DNA of 64,000 nt from Larkinella insperata (GCF_026248825.1 NZ_CP110973.1:4175501-4239500), one strand, 5' to 3'. Positions 16,847 through 24,967 are shown, counted from the stretch's first letter. Notes: a model not told the origin generated them from the sequence alone. Made by a program: numbers and translations.

Positions 16847-17029
16847 TTAATCGAGCAGCTGCTTTACCTTGTCGATTCCGATCTGTTTCTGCTCCATGAG
16901 TCGTTGTAGCCGTTCGGAAAGTCGTTCATTCCGGGCCTGTAGGGCTTCTATCCGGGTTCTTAACCGACTACAGTTCTGTTGGAAGGTTCGAAGGGCGGTG
17001 GAATTTTTTTCCAGGTCAAACGGAGTCAT
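16847..17029 (-). CDS. 60-residue coiled-coil hypothetical protein
   Basis: A 60-residue ORF (MTPFDLEKNSTALRTFQ) that is almost entirely one amphipathic helix with Leu/Ile heptads (LRTRIEALQARNERLSERLQ). It is the first of three tiny ORFs before the RsbRD kinase, and 245 bp separate it from the next. The coiled-coil pattern supports it as a real peptide; its function is unknown. Confidence 0.45.
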   Translation of the reverse strand: MTPFDLEKNSTALRTFQQNCSRLRTRIEALQARNERLSERLQRLMEQKQIGIDKVKQLLD

Positions 17030-17821
17030 GGGATGTCGATTTAAGGAGGGCCTTGCCCCGCAGTTTGAACACCAAAGGGGGAGAAGAGGCTCGGATGGAA
17101 CGGATTAGTATCGAGCAGTAGGACGAAACAACGGTAGCAATATACGATTAAATAAGCAAATACCCTATGGCTTGTCAATGATTCAAGAACGCCCGACCGG
17201 GATGTGGGCTGCCTTCCACCCCGGACTTAGCGTAGGGTAAAAATCGGAAGGCCCAGCCGGCAGGCTGTTGAAAAACGGCCGGGCTATGCTGTTACTAAAG
17301 ACTATCTATTGTCTGGATGAGCCCTTCCCAACTGCGGGTTTCGCCTGCGTATAGTCCCCGTTCCCTCATTTGTACCGTCCACTAATTCCCCATTCCGGTT
17401 TTAGACTGTGACGTTGTGGAAGAAAGAACTTCCATAAAGGTGTGAATTGAAAGGAAAACCCCCGGCTGTTAGCTGGGGCGCTTTCTGGGTTCTCTCTGTC
17501 AGCCTGCCGAATTCCCAATCAGGATCGCGATATATACTTGTTTATGCTTATGCTTTGTTCCGAAACGCCCCGGCTACTGGCTGGGGCGTTTTTACGCGGT
17601 GAAAAGATGGGTTACCGCCGGCATTCATGACCGTTAGAGTCCATTGCGACAGGGGCCAAACAGGCTGTTAGCGGAAAATGCGTGCGCTTTCAGCGTAGCG
17701 TCAACGGTTTGCTGACCGCACCATTTTGCTCATTTTTCGCTCTTTTCAACGCCGGTAATGAGCAAACCGATCTTCTTATTAGTTGATGCATCAGTTCGAA
17801 AAATTATTAATTCTTTCTTCA
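17030..17821. other. Gene-free stretch rich in GC hairpins; possible small RNA
   Basis: About 790 bp with no ORF I can support. It holds several hairpins: a CCGGG/CCCGG pairing near 17198-17222, a GCCC-GCCG pairing near 17250-17284, CCCCGGCT/AGCTGGGG at 17460-17478 and the terminator-like hairpin at 17563-17593. The last two share the core CCCCGGCT...GCTGGGGCG about 100 bp apart. A small RNA ending at the 17593 T-run would explain the pattern, but no good promoter was found. Confidence 0.35.
17563..17593 (+). terminator. Intrinsic terminator with no gene in front
   Basis: AAACGCCCC (17563-17571) pairs with GGGGCGTTT (17583-17591), extended inward by GGC/GCT, and continues into T at 17593. 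It is a convincing Rho-independent terminator on the plus strand although the nearest upstream plus-strand gene is the tRNA at 14.4 kb, which has its own terminator. Confidence 0.65.
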
Positions 17822-18301
17822 ATGGACAACGTATTCTGGGAAGAAATCACCGCGGGTTTGCCCTCCACCCGGCAACTGATTCAAGTGGTCATCCGGCTGC
17901 TGGCGGCTACCCTGCTGGGGTCTGCAATTGGTTACGAGCGGAAGCGGGCGGGCAAACCCGGTGGCGTCCGGACCCACTCGTTAGTTTGTTTGGGAACGAG
18001 CGTGCTGTTGCTTTCCTGTTGGCAGGCGGGAATGGAGCTGGAGGATGTATCCCGCGTTTTGCAGGGCATCATTACCGGCATCGGCTTTTTAGGTGGAGGA
18101 ACCATTCTGAAGCTGAGTGCGCAAAAAGACATTCAGGGTCTAACCTCGGCGGCCAGCATCTGGATGACGGCCGCTATCGGAATAAACGTAGGATTGGGAG
18201 CCATCGCCGTGGCTTTTTTGGGTACTGTAATCGCCTTGTTAATTTTGACGGTAACCGGGCGGTTCGAAACGCGAACCAGTGACGCTTCAAAGAACCGCTA
18301 G
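17822..18301 (+). CDS. MgtC/SapB family membrane protein
   Basis: A 159-residue inner-membrane protein with about four hydrophobic segments. The diagnostic MgtC stretch is present: LGSAIGYERKRAGKPGGVRTHSLVCLG (about residues 36-62), followed by GIGFLGGGTIL and LTSAASIWMTAAIGI. The MgtC family is linked to magnesium stress, acid tolerance and modulation of the ATP synthase; which role applies here is open. ATG 17822 gives the usual family N-terminus (MDNVFWEEI); the frame extends to a TTG at 17783 without added domain sequence. It opens the stress island, about 420 bp before the LytTR-receiver gene on the same strand. Confidence 0.88.
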   Translation: MDNVFWEEITAGLPSTRQLIQVVIRLLAATLLGSAIGYERKRAGKPGGVRTHSLVCLGTSVLLLSCWQAGMELEDVSRVLQGIITGIGFLGGGTILKLSAQKDIQGLTSAASIWMTAAIGINVGLGAIAVAFLGTVIALLILTVTGRFETRTSDASKNR

Positions 18302-18465
18302 AAATCCTTCCATCCTTTTTCCATTCATTAAGGGGTAACGTGTAAGTGCTAACGTAGCGGCAGTGGCGAACCTGGGTATCTGACAAACGGACCGTCGGGC
18401 ACGGTTTCCCGTGGGCAGACAGCCAAAACTGCCCGTCAGGTTTTGCTGCCCGGTCTTAAGGGGTA

Positions 18466-18514
18466 GGGGGGCCGTTAACTCATTCTTTCCGGCATTTGCG
18501 CCCCCCGTTTTTTT
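18466..18514 (+). terminator. Intrinsic terminator between the mgtC-like gene and the LytTR gene
   Basis: GGGGGGC (18466-18472) pairs with GCCCCCC (18500-18506), followed by G and seven T (18508-18514). It is 165 bp after the mgtC-like stop and 210 bp before the next ATG. Confidence 0.65.
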
Positions 18515-18557
18515 ACGCCGGTTAATCTATACGAATAACGAGGGTCAAAACTAGCTT

Positions 18558-18592
18558 CAGAACCGGCCGGCCAATCAATCCGGCCGGTTCTG
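18558..18592. repeat. 13-bp perfect GC hairpin
   Basis: CAGAACCGGCCGG (18558-18570) and CCGGCCGGTTCTG (18580-18592) are exact reverse complements with a 9-nt loop. No T-run follows on the plus strand, so it is either an mRNA structure 130 nt before the LytTR-receiver ATG or a regulator site. Confidence 0.55.
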
Positions 18593-18723
18593 CTGGTGTA
18601 CAAACCCGAATACCTGTTGTTCATACTCATTCAAGTCAAGTTTATGCCTGTCTCTTGAAAGCATCATCTTTCAAAGGACTATACCATTGTTCAACTGCTC
18701 AACTTTACCTGATTACCTTTCTC

Positions 18724-19542
18724 ATGAGTTGCATTCTTGATTCCATTAGTCAACCAGCGCAGATTGTTTATTTGCAGGGGGCCAGCAACTATACCTGGGT
18801 TCACTACCGGGACGGTCAGAAACTGTTGCTTTCCAAACCCCTGCTGTATTTTGAAGCTGCCCTGCCCAGTTTTTTGCGCGTGCATAAAACGGCCCTGGTC
18901 AATCCGCGGTATATTCAGGATGTTACGGCTCCTCCCCGGCGGAAAATGCCCGGCAATATTCACCTGATCAATGGCATTACACTGCCGGTAGGGCGTCGCC
19001 GGTGGCACCCGCTGTTGCAGGACATCAGCCAGGCCGTTCAGCTTTCGGATGAAGGCAAAAACAATTTCTACACGCATATAAGCACCGGAGGGCCGTTTAA
19101 CCAGCCCGCCGTTCAGCAGCGGCTTTACGTAGCAACGGCGAATGAAATCAAGGCCGGCCTGGTCCAGCAGCTGATCGAAGACCACTGGCCCGAGTGGGGC
19201 ATTCACTTTTTTGATTCCGGGTCGGGCCTGCTCAAAACCCTGGCTGCGAGCGAAGAAACCAACTTACCGGGGATGATTCTGCTGGATGCGGGTCCGCAAC
19301 CGGCCCGCAGCTTATTTGTGCTGGAAACCATCAAAAACGCGGGTAAACTCAAACGCATTCCTACGCTGCTGATGGCTGAGTCGGACAACGGCGATCTGGT
19401 TGAGCAGGGCTACGCCGTGGGGGCCAATTCGGTCATTCTGCATCCGACGCACCCGTCTCATTTTGTGCAGGCGCTGGAACGCGTGTGCCGGTACTGGCTG
19501 CGGATGGCCTCAGCGCCCCGGTTTGCGGCTTTTCTCAATTAA
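18724..19542 (+). CDS. LytTR DNA-binding domain fused to a C-terminal degenerate receiver domain
   Basis: A 272-residue probable transcription regulator with reversed order. Residues about 8-100 form a LytTR DNA-binding domain (IVYLQGASNYTWVHYRDG, FLRVHKTALVNPRYI, LPVGRRRWHPLL). Residues about 132-258 fold like a CheY receiver: RLYVATAN, MILLDAGPQPA with the phosphoacceptor-like Asp188, and IPTLLMAESDN...GANSVILHP. The acidic pair after the first strand is missing, the switch Thr is Ala (MAES) and the conserved Lys is His240, so phosphorylation is doubtful. ATG 18724 is the first ATG in frame; a TTG at 18655 precedes it. It sits just upstream of the Mn catalase gene (112 bp), the likely target or partner. 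Confidence 0.8.
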   Translation: MSCILDSISQPAQIVYLQGASNYTWVHYRDGQKLLLSKPLLYFEAALPSFLRVHKTALVNPRYIQDVTAPPRRKMPGNIHLINGITLPVGRRRWHPLLQDISQAVQLSDEGKNNFYTHISTGGPFNQPAVQQRLYVATANEIKAGLVQQLIEDHWPEWGIHFFDSGSGLLKTLAASEETNLPGMILLDAGPQPARSLFVLETIKNAGKLKRIPTLLMAESDNGDLVEQGYAVGANSVILHPTHPSHFVQALERVCRYWLRMASAPRFAAFLN

Positions 19543-19654
19543 AAGCCGCAGGACCCGAGGCCGAAAACTCATTAAGCGGTCTAATTCTAGCGCTTTGGGA
19601 AGAGACCTGGTTCTTTCACCGAGCGGATTTGCTCCATAAAATCACTATCAGATC

Positions 19655-20515
19655 ATGTTCTATCACGACAAAAAACTGCAGTATAAAGTCCGGGTTGAAA
19701 AGCCAAACCCGACCTTTGCCCGGGCACTTCAACAGGCTATTGGCGGTATTGAGGGCGAAATTCGGGTATGTTTACAATATTTGTTTCAGGCCTGGAACAC
19801 GCGCGGGCCGGTGCGCTACCGGGATATGCTGCTGGATACGGGTACGGAAGAAATCTCCCACATTGAAATGCTGGCTACGGCCGTAGCACTGAACTTGGAA
19901 GGGGCGTCGAACGATGTCATTGATGATCTGGTGGGTAAAAATCCGGTTGTAGAAGCCATTATGGGGGGTATGGACCCGCGTCAATACCTGTCAGGCGGCC
20001 TGGGCGCCATGGCCGCTGATGCCAACGGGGTCCCCTTCAACGGCTCCTGGGTGGTAAGCTCGGGCAACACGGCCGCCGATATGTACGCCAACGTCATGGC
20101 CGAATCAACCGGGCGGCTGCTGGCCACGCGGCTGTATGAACTGACCGACGACGCCGGTATGAAAGATATGCTGTCCTTCCTGATCGCCCGCGACACGATG
20201 CACCAGAACCAGTGGCTGGCCGTTCTGGAAGAACTCGGACACGGCGATCTGCGGACTGTACACCCCATTCCGAATAGTTTTCCGCAGGCCAATGAACACC
20301 AGGAGTTTAGCTACACCTTCGTCAATACAAACGTGGATAAAGAAGCCTCGGTAGGTCAAAACCGGCGCTGGACCGAAGGACCTTCTATCGACGGCCGGTC
20401 GACCTTCCGCGAGATGCCTGCGCAACCCTTCGGGGATGAGCCTAAACTGGCACCACCCGCACCGGAAGGCTATGCCCAGATTGAGCAGATGCAGCACGCG
20501 GGCGAAAAGCGCTGA
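19655..20515 (+). CDS. Manganese (non-heme) catalase
   Basis: This enzyme splits hydrogen peroxide with a dimanganese centre in the cytoplasm. The 286-residue protein has the ferritin-like four-helix bundle with the metal ligands in the expected places: Glu35 (GGIEGEIRV), Glu66 and His69 (GTEEISHIEM), Glu150 (VMAESTGR) and His183 (ARDTMHQNQW). The C-terminal extension (GPSIDGRSTFREMPAQPFGDEP) is typical of the family. It follows the LytTR-receiver gene, and a strong terminator stands 33 bp after its stop, so it forms the end of that transcription unit. Confidence 0.95.
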   Translation: MFYHDKKLQYKVRVEKPNPTFARALQQAIGGIEGEIRVCLQYLFQAWNTRGPVRYRDMLLDTGTEEISHIEMLATAVALNLEGASNDVIDDLVGKNPVVEAIMGGMDPRQYLSGGLGAMAADANGVPFNGSWVVSSGNTAADMYANVMAESTGRLLATRLYELTDDAGMKDMLSFLIARDTMHQNQWLAVLEELGHGDLRTVHPIPNSFPQANEHQEFSYTFVNTNVDKEASVGQNRRWTEGPSIDGRSTFREMPAQPFGDEPKLAPPAPEGYAQIEQMQHAGEKR

Positions 20516-20548
20516 CAAACAAGAAGTGATTTTTGCGGTTTGTTTAGG

Positions 20549-20603
20549 AAACGGTTCCTCCGGCAGGCTTTTCTCAGAAGGTCTTACGGGGAACCGTTTT
20601 TTT
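20549..20603 (+). terminator. Terminator after the Mn catalase
   Basis: AAACGGTTCC (20549-20558) pairs perfectly with GGAACCGTTT (20590-20599), and the right arm runs into seven T (20597-20603). The loop is 31 nt. Confidence 0.75.
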
Positions 20604-20644
20604 AGAAAAGTTACCGCCGTGAGTTTTCTAAACAGAGAATAACC

Positions 20645-20998
20645 ATGCTTGTTCTGACCGCTGCGGTGCAGGCTGTCTATTACGTCCTGACCGGCATCTG
20701 GCCCATACTGAGCATCGATACATTTCAGCAGGTAACCGGTCCGAAAACCGATCGCTGGCTGGTTAAAATGATCGGGGCGTTATTCGCCGTCATCGGCCTG
20801 ACCATTGGCCTTGCCGTCGTGTATGCCGACATCGACCTGACCGTGGCCTTTTTAGGCATGAGCAGCGCCGTAGCCGTTATCCTCGTTGATGTCTGGTACG
20901 TGAGCCGGCGGGTCATCAGTCGGGTTTATTTACTGGATGCCTTCGCAGAAATCATCCTGCTGACTGGCTGGATTCTGGGCCTCTTCCTGGCGGACTAG
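20645..20998 (+). CDS. Small four-helix membrane protein, unknown function
   Basis: A 117-residue protein with four hydrophobic segments (about 3-22, 42-60, 66-85 and 95-115) and short charged loops such as TGPKTDRWLVK and YVSRRVISR. I do not recognise the family. It begins 42 bp after the Mn catalase terminator and is followed by the sugar porter gene after 47 bp, so it probably opens a plus-strand operon that runs to 24.8 kb. Confidence 0.75.
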   Translation: MLVLTAAVQAVYYVLTGIWPILSIDTFQQVTGPKTDRWLVKMIGALFAVIGLTIGLAVVYADIDLTVAFLGMSSAVAVILVDVWYVSRRVISRVYLLDAFAEIILLTGWILGLFLAD

Positions 20999-21045
20999 GT
21001 CGTATACCCGTTTCCGAAAAGAAACGCTAACCGGATTGCTTGCTT

Positions 21046-22041
21046 ATGTTTGTTGTTGATCAATCGGCTTTTGCTATTATACTCTGTCTGCTAACCATGT
21101 TGTTCTGGGGCTCCTGGACCAACGGGCAGAAAATGGTGACCCAATCCGCGCCGTTGCCGGTTTTCTACCGCGACTACGTCTACGGCATTGTCGGCACGGC
21201 GGTTCTGGTGGCTTTTACCCTGGGAAGTCTGGGCGATAAAGGACGCTCGGTCTGGGCCGATCTGCAACAGGCGGAAGCCGTCAGTCTGGCGCTGGCGTTT
21301 GCCGGTGGGGTGGTTTTTAACCTCGGTAACTGGCTGCTGGCTTCGGGAATCAACCGCTCCGGAATTGCCATTGCCATGCCCATTGGAACGGGGCTTTCCC
21401 TGGCCGTAGGGCTGGTGGTCAACTACATTGCCGAACCCACCGGAAGCCTGCCGCTGCTGATTGCGGGCGGGGTGTCGGTGCTGGTCGCCATTGCCTTCAG
21501 CGCCCTGGCTTATCTGGCCAAAGAGGAAAGCGAGTCTTCGGACGATTCCGATAAAACGGGGATCTGGATTGCGCTGGCGGGCGGTCTGGTCGCCGGTTTT
21601 TTCTTTCGGACGGTTTCCGCATCCATTGCTGCCGACCTCAACAAACCCGAACCCGGTATGCTCACGCCTTATTCGGCTCTGCTGCTTTTCTCCATCGGTA
21701 TCGGCCTGAGCAACCCGTTGATTGAACGGCTGGTGAAGCGCTTCAAGCTGGCCGGTGACGAGGAGCCGGCCAACGGGGTCACGCTCCGTCAGCGCGGGAT
21801 CGGCCTGGCCAGCGGTTTTATCTGGAGTCTCGGCATGGCGGCTCTGTTGGTGGGTTCACCCGAAGCGGGCGATGCAGTTTCTTACGGGCTGAGCCAGGGG
21901 GCTACCATCGTCTCTGTGCTCTGGGGATTGTTTCTCTGGAAAGAATTTGAAGGCGCTCCGGCCAAAGCCAACCGGTACCTCTGGCTGATGGGGGCCACCT
22001 ACGTTGCCGGACTCATCCTGATTATTCTGGCCCGCTCCTGA
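21046..22041 (+). CDS. GRP-type sugar transporter (drug/metabolite transporter superfamily)
   Basis: A 331-residue inner-membrane protein with about ten hydrophobic segments. The N-terminus FAIILCLLTMLFWGSWTNGQK and the segment GINRSGIAIAMPIGTGLSLAVG match the glucose/ribose porter (GRP) family. A charged central loop (KEESESSDDSDKTG, about 162-175) separates two halves. ATG 21046 is chosen over a TTG two codons earlier. The substrate is unknown. It is the second gene of a stress-type operon with small membrane proteins and a dehydrogenase. Confidence 0.8.
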   Translation: MFVVDQSAFAIILCLLTMLFWGSWTNGQKMVTQSAPLPVFYRDYVYGIVGTAVLVAFTLGSLGDKGRSVWADLQQAEAVSLALAFAGGVVFNLGNWLLASGINRSGIAIAMPIGTGLSLAVGLVVNYIAEPTGSLPLLIAGGVSVLVAIAFSALAYLAKEESESSDDSDKTGIWIALAGGLVAGFFFRTVSASIAADLNKPEPGMLTPYSALLLFSIGIGLSNPLIERLVKRFKLAGDEEPANGVTLRQRGIGLASGFIWSLGMAALLVGSPEAGDAVSYGLSQGATIVSVLWGLFLWKEFEGAPAKANRYLWLMGATYVAGLILIILARS

Positions 22042-22176
22042 ACCGGTGCCGCCCGCGGTTTTTATCAACTTCTGAAGCTTGTTGCAGAAGTGCCCCCGTT
22101 GACTCATTAACCGGTCGGATTGGCGGACCAATCGGGGAGTGGAAGGTTATGGTAGCAAACTGACAATCCACAAATT

Positions 22177-22536
22177 ATGGAAAAGCCCATTTCACGTCAA
22201 CAACACGGTTTCACCGATTACAGTTACATTCCGCTGGTTGCAGCTGCACCCGCCCTGGCGAATTTCAAAGATCAGCCGACGGCGACCCTGCTGACCCGCG
22301 TACTCAGCGGCAGCATTTTAGCCACCTCGCTCATGACGCGCGCCGAGTGGGGAGCGTTCCGGATTCTGCCGTTTAAAGCTCACCTGGCAGCGGACGCGGC
22401 CGTTGGTACAATGACCTTGGCGGCTCCGTGGCTGTTTGGGTTTGCCGGACATCACCGGGCCCGCAACGCTTTTCTGGCCATCGGCGCTTTCGGGTTGATG
22501 GCGGGGCTGCTTTCCCGGCCTGATGAAATGAAATAA
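22177..22536 (+). CDS. SPW-repeat-like small membrane protein
   Basis: A 119-residue membrane protein with four hydrophobic segments. The pattern HGFTDYSYIPLVAAAP...RAEWGAFRILPFKAHLAADAAVG...LAAPWLFGFAGH resembles SPW-repeat proteins and matches the gene at 28050-28406 in layout (HG-x2-DY, EWG-x4-LP-x-AHL-x2-D, PWLFGFA). The two are paralogues on opposite strands of the same island. Function is unknown. DUF2231 follows after 36 bp, so they are probably cotranscribed. Confidence 0.78.
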   Translation: MEKPISRQQHGFTDYSYIPLVAAAPALANFKDQPTATLLTRVLSGSILATSLMTRAEWGAFRILPFKAHLAADAAVGTMTLAAPWLFGFAGHHRARNAFLAIGAFGLMAGLLSRPDEMK

Positions 22537-22572
22537 CAACAATTCACCCCTTTACAATCGGCTCAATCGGTT

Positions 22573-23100
22573 ATGGAAAGCAAAGCAAAGGTGCTGGGGC
22601 ATCCGGCACATCCCATTCTTATCGTGTTTCCGCTGGGCCTGCTGGCTACCTCGGTAATTTTCAGTCTTATCTACCTGTTTACGGACAACGACACCATGTC
22701 GGTGGTTTCCTACTGGATGACCGTCGCCGGTATTTTGGGCGGGCTGGTGGCGGCCGTACCGGGCGTCGTTGACTGGATCGCCATTCCGTCGGGAACCCGG
22801 GCCAAGCGGGTAGGGGCCATTCACGGGCTGGGCAACGTGGTGGTCCTGGTTCTGTTTGTACTGAGCTGGCTTCTCCGGCGGGATGAGCCGTCGTACGTGC
22901 CATCCACCCTGGCGCTGATTATTTCCCTGCTGGCGTTTGTCATCGCCGGGGTAACGGGTTGGTTGGGGGGCGAACTGGTCGACCGGCTCGGCGTGGGCGT
23001 GGATCGTCACGCTAATCTCAACGCACCCAACGCTTTAACGGTGCGGCACGTACCGGAAAGCGAAGTAAGTCCATCCGGGCCACATTCTCACTCGTTGTAA
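22573..23100 (+). CDS. DUF2231 membrane protein
   Basis: A 175-residue inner-membrane protein with four hydrophobic helices. The start KVLGHPAHPILIVFPLGLLATS, the second-helix segment AGILGGLVAAVPGVVDWIAI and the HGLGN motif match DUF2231, a family often found near redox and stress genes. Histidines in HPAHP and IHGLGN could bind a metal or heme. The C-terminal tail after GWLGGELVDRLGVGVD is polar and ends in a His-rich stretch (GPHSHSL). A zinc alcohol dehydrogenase gene follows after 70 bp. Confidence 0.85.
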   Translation: MESKAKVLGHPAHPILIVFPLGLLATSVIFSLIYLFTDNDTMSVVSYWMTVAGILGGLVAAVPGVVDWIAIPSGTRAKRVGAIHGLGNVVVLVLFVLSWLLRRDEPSYVPSTLALIISLLAFVIAGVTGWLGGELVDRLGVGVDRHANLNAPNALTVRHVPESEVSPSGPHSHSL

Positions 23101-23170
23101 CAACCTACTGTGGTCGGAGTTCCGCTACTGATGAGCTGCTTTTGGTCAGTAGACAAAAACCGATAACCGT

Positions 23171-24325
23171 ATGTTAGCTATGAATTATCGCGGACCCCAA
23201 CGCGTCCGCGTCAGTCAAAAACCCATGCCCGAAATAAAGCATCCGGAAGATGCGATTGTCCGGGTGACCCGATCCTGCATTTGCGGTTCGGATTTGCACC
23301 TGTACAATGGCAACGTGCCCGACACCCGGGTTGGCATGACGTTTGGACACGAATTTATCGGGATTGTTGAGGAAATTGGCCCCGAGGTTCACAAAATAAA
23401 AGTGGGTGATCACGTTATTGTGCCGTTCAACATTGCCTGCGGAAAGTGTCACTTCTGCCGGCAGGGACTGTACGGCAACTGCCACGAGTCCAATCCGCAG
23501 GCTACGGCGGTGGGCGGTATTTTTGGCTATTCCCACACGGCTGGCGGCTTCGACGGCGGACAGGCCGAATTCGTTCGGGTGCCCTACGCCAACGTCGGCC
23601 CGACCGTGATTCCGCCGGGCATGGACCCGGATGATGCCGTTTTGCTGACGGACGTGGTGCCGACGGGTTACCAGGCCGCCGAAATGGGGGGTATTCAGCC
23701 CGGTGATACCGTGGTTGTTTTTGGAGCGGGTCCGGTTGGAATCATGGCCGCCCGGTGTTCCTGGCTGTTTGGGGCCGGACGGGTCATTGTTATCGACCAG
23801 TATGATTACCGGCTGGAGTTTGTGCGTAATTACGCCCCCTGCGAAGCGTACAACTTCAAGGAGATGGACGATCCGGTCGTGTTTGTCAAGAAAACCACGG
23901 ACTGGATGGGGGCGGATGTGGTGATTGATGCCGTGGGGGCCGAGGCCGCTGGTAGTGCACTGCAAACGATTACGGGCCGCAAAACGCTGCTTCAGGCGGG
24001 TTCGGCGACGGCCTTGCACTGGGCAATCAACTCGGTCAAAAAAGGCGGTATCGTTTCCATCGTTGGGGTGTACGGTCCGACGGATAACCTGGTGCCGATT
24101 GGCAACGTGGTCAACAAAGGCCTGACCATCCGGGCCAATCAGGCATCGGTCAAGCGGCTGCTGCCCCGGCTGATCGAACACATCCAGAACGGGGTGCTGA
24201 ATCCCAAAGCGATGATCACCCACCGCATTCCGCTGGAAGATGCCGCCGATGCGTACCGGATTTTCTCCGATAAGCTGGACAATTGCATCAAACCCATTCT
24301 TATTCCACCATCAGCCCGAATTTAA
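23171..24325 (+). CDS. Zinc-dependent alcohol dehydrogenase (MDR family)
   Basis: A 384-residue cytoplasmic oxidoreductase. Catalytic zinc ligands appear in CICGSDLHLY and GHEFIG, the structural zinc loop is CGKCHFCRQGLYGNC (four cysteines), and the NAD-binding fold shows VVFGAGPVGIMAA. The insert around GGIFGYSHTAGGFDGGQAEFVRVP is typical of formaldehyde/glutathione-dependent and related dehydrogenases often seen in stress clusters. The substrate is not determined. ATG 23171 is used; ATG 23180 (MNYRGPQ) is equally possible. The next gene begins 3 bp after its stop, so the two are translationally linked. Confidence 0.9.
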   Translation: MLAMNYRGPQRVRVSQKPMPEIKHPEDAIVRVTRSCICGSDLHLYNGNVPDTRVGMTFGHEFIGIVEEIGPEVHKIKVGDHVIVPFNIACGKCHFCRQGLYGNCHESNPQATAVGGIFGYSHTAGGFDGGQAEFVRVPYANVGPTVIPPGMDPDDAVLLTDVVPTGYQAAEMGGIQPGDTVVVFGAGPVGIMAARCSWLFGAGRVIVIDQYDYRLEFVRNYAPCEAYNFKEMDDPVVFVKKTTDWMGADVVIDAVGAEAAGSALQTITGRKTLLQAGSATALHWAINSVKKGGIVSIVGVYGPTDNLVPIGNVVNKGLTIRANQASVKRLLPRLIEHIQNGVLNPKAMITHRIPLEDAADAYRIFSDKLDNCIKPILIPPSARI

Positions 24326-24328
24326 ACT

Positions 24329-24847
24329 ATGGAAAACCCAGTAAAAGATCCTACCGCCGATCTGGCTCAGAAATACGCTCACATAAAGGGTTGGGGCATC
24401 GACGCCGATCCGAAAAACGACCCGACGTACCCCCTCAAACACCGGACGGACGACGAGCAAACGGGGTACAGCTGGGAGCGGCCTACCCAGCAGCCGGTTG
24501 ATACCGAGGTGCTTCGCTCCATTGAGCGGCCAAACGTGAGTGCCGTTTTTGGCACGTCTTCCCCCCCGTCCGGCTTGAGCGGGTCCATCCGCCGGTATGC
24601 GTTTAAATTCAGCGAGTCGGAGTACGGCCACTGGCTGCCGTTGCTGCTTGCCGACCGCGTCAACGCCGTGGAAGGCATCATTGATGACATCAGGCAGGGG
24701 CACGTGCCGAACTTTTTCGCCGAAAGAGGCTGGAAAGCGCAGTGGCAACACAATCCGAAAGGGCTCGCCCGAAAAGTTCTGATTGGAGCGGCTGCCGCCC
24801 TGACGGTTTATATGCTGGTGAGCCGAAACGATAAAGACAACGACTAG
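24329..24847 (+). CDS. Hypothetical protein with C-terminal membrane anchor
   Basis: A 172-residue protein I do not recognise. Residues 1-75 are polar and Pro/Asp-rich (WGIDADPKNDPTYPLKHRTDDE). The middle (LSGSIRRYAFKFSESEYGHWLPLLLADRVNAVEGIIDDIRQGHVPN, here described in parts) looks like a folded helical unit. A single hydrophobic segment (KVLIGAAAALTVYMLVS) close to the C-terminus suggests a tail anchor with the bulk in the cytoplasm. It lies 3 bp after the zinc dehydrogenase gene, so its function is likely tied to that enzyme. Confidence 0.75.
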   Translation: MENPVKDPTADLAQKYAHIKGWGIDADPKNDPTYPLKHRTDDEQTGYSWERPTQQPVDTEVLRSIERPNVSAVFGTSSPPSGLSGSIRRYAFKFSESEYGHWLPLLLADRVNAVEGIIDDIRQGHVPNFFAERGWKAQWQHNPKGLARKVLIGAAAALTVYMLVSRNDKDND

Positions 24848-24867
24848 GTAATTCGAGTCAGAACGTG

Positions 24868-24920
24868 AAAAGTCGGCAGACGGATTGGCCAAGCAGGGCC
24901 GGTCGGTCTGCCGACTTTTT
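24868..24920. terminator. Bidirectional terminator
   Basis: AAAAGTCGGCAGAC (24868-24881) pairs perfectly with GTCTGCCGACTTTT (24906-24919), 14 bp with T-run on one side and A-run on the other. It separates the plus-strand dehydrogenase operon from the minus-strand hydrolase gene and should stop transcription from both. Confidence 0.88.
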
Positions 24921-24967
24921 AATGAACAGTGAACTGTGCGCTCCGGGTCAAACGGTTACGGACGGGT

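Larger units (their letters stand above)
18302..18723. other. Structured gene-free region before the LytTR-receiver gene
   Basis: 422 bp without a supported ORF. GGGCAG near 18413-18418 can pair with either of two CTGCCC copies downstream (about 18429 and 18445), and AAAAC/GTTTT offers a competing stem, so alternative folds are possible. An intrinsic terminator follows at 18466-18514 and a 13-bp GC hairpin at 18558-18592. It could be a regulated leader for the downstream gene or a 3' untranslated end of the mgtC-like gene. Confidence 0.35.

Noticed and set aside
17758..18282. 174-codon ORF in another frame over the mgtC-like gene
   Set aside because: The mgtC-like frame has the family motifs; this frame has none.
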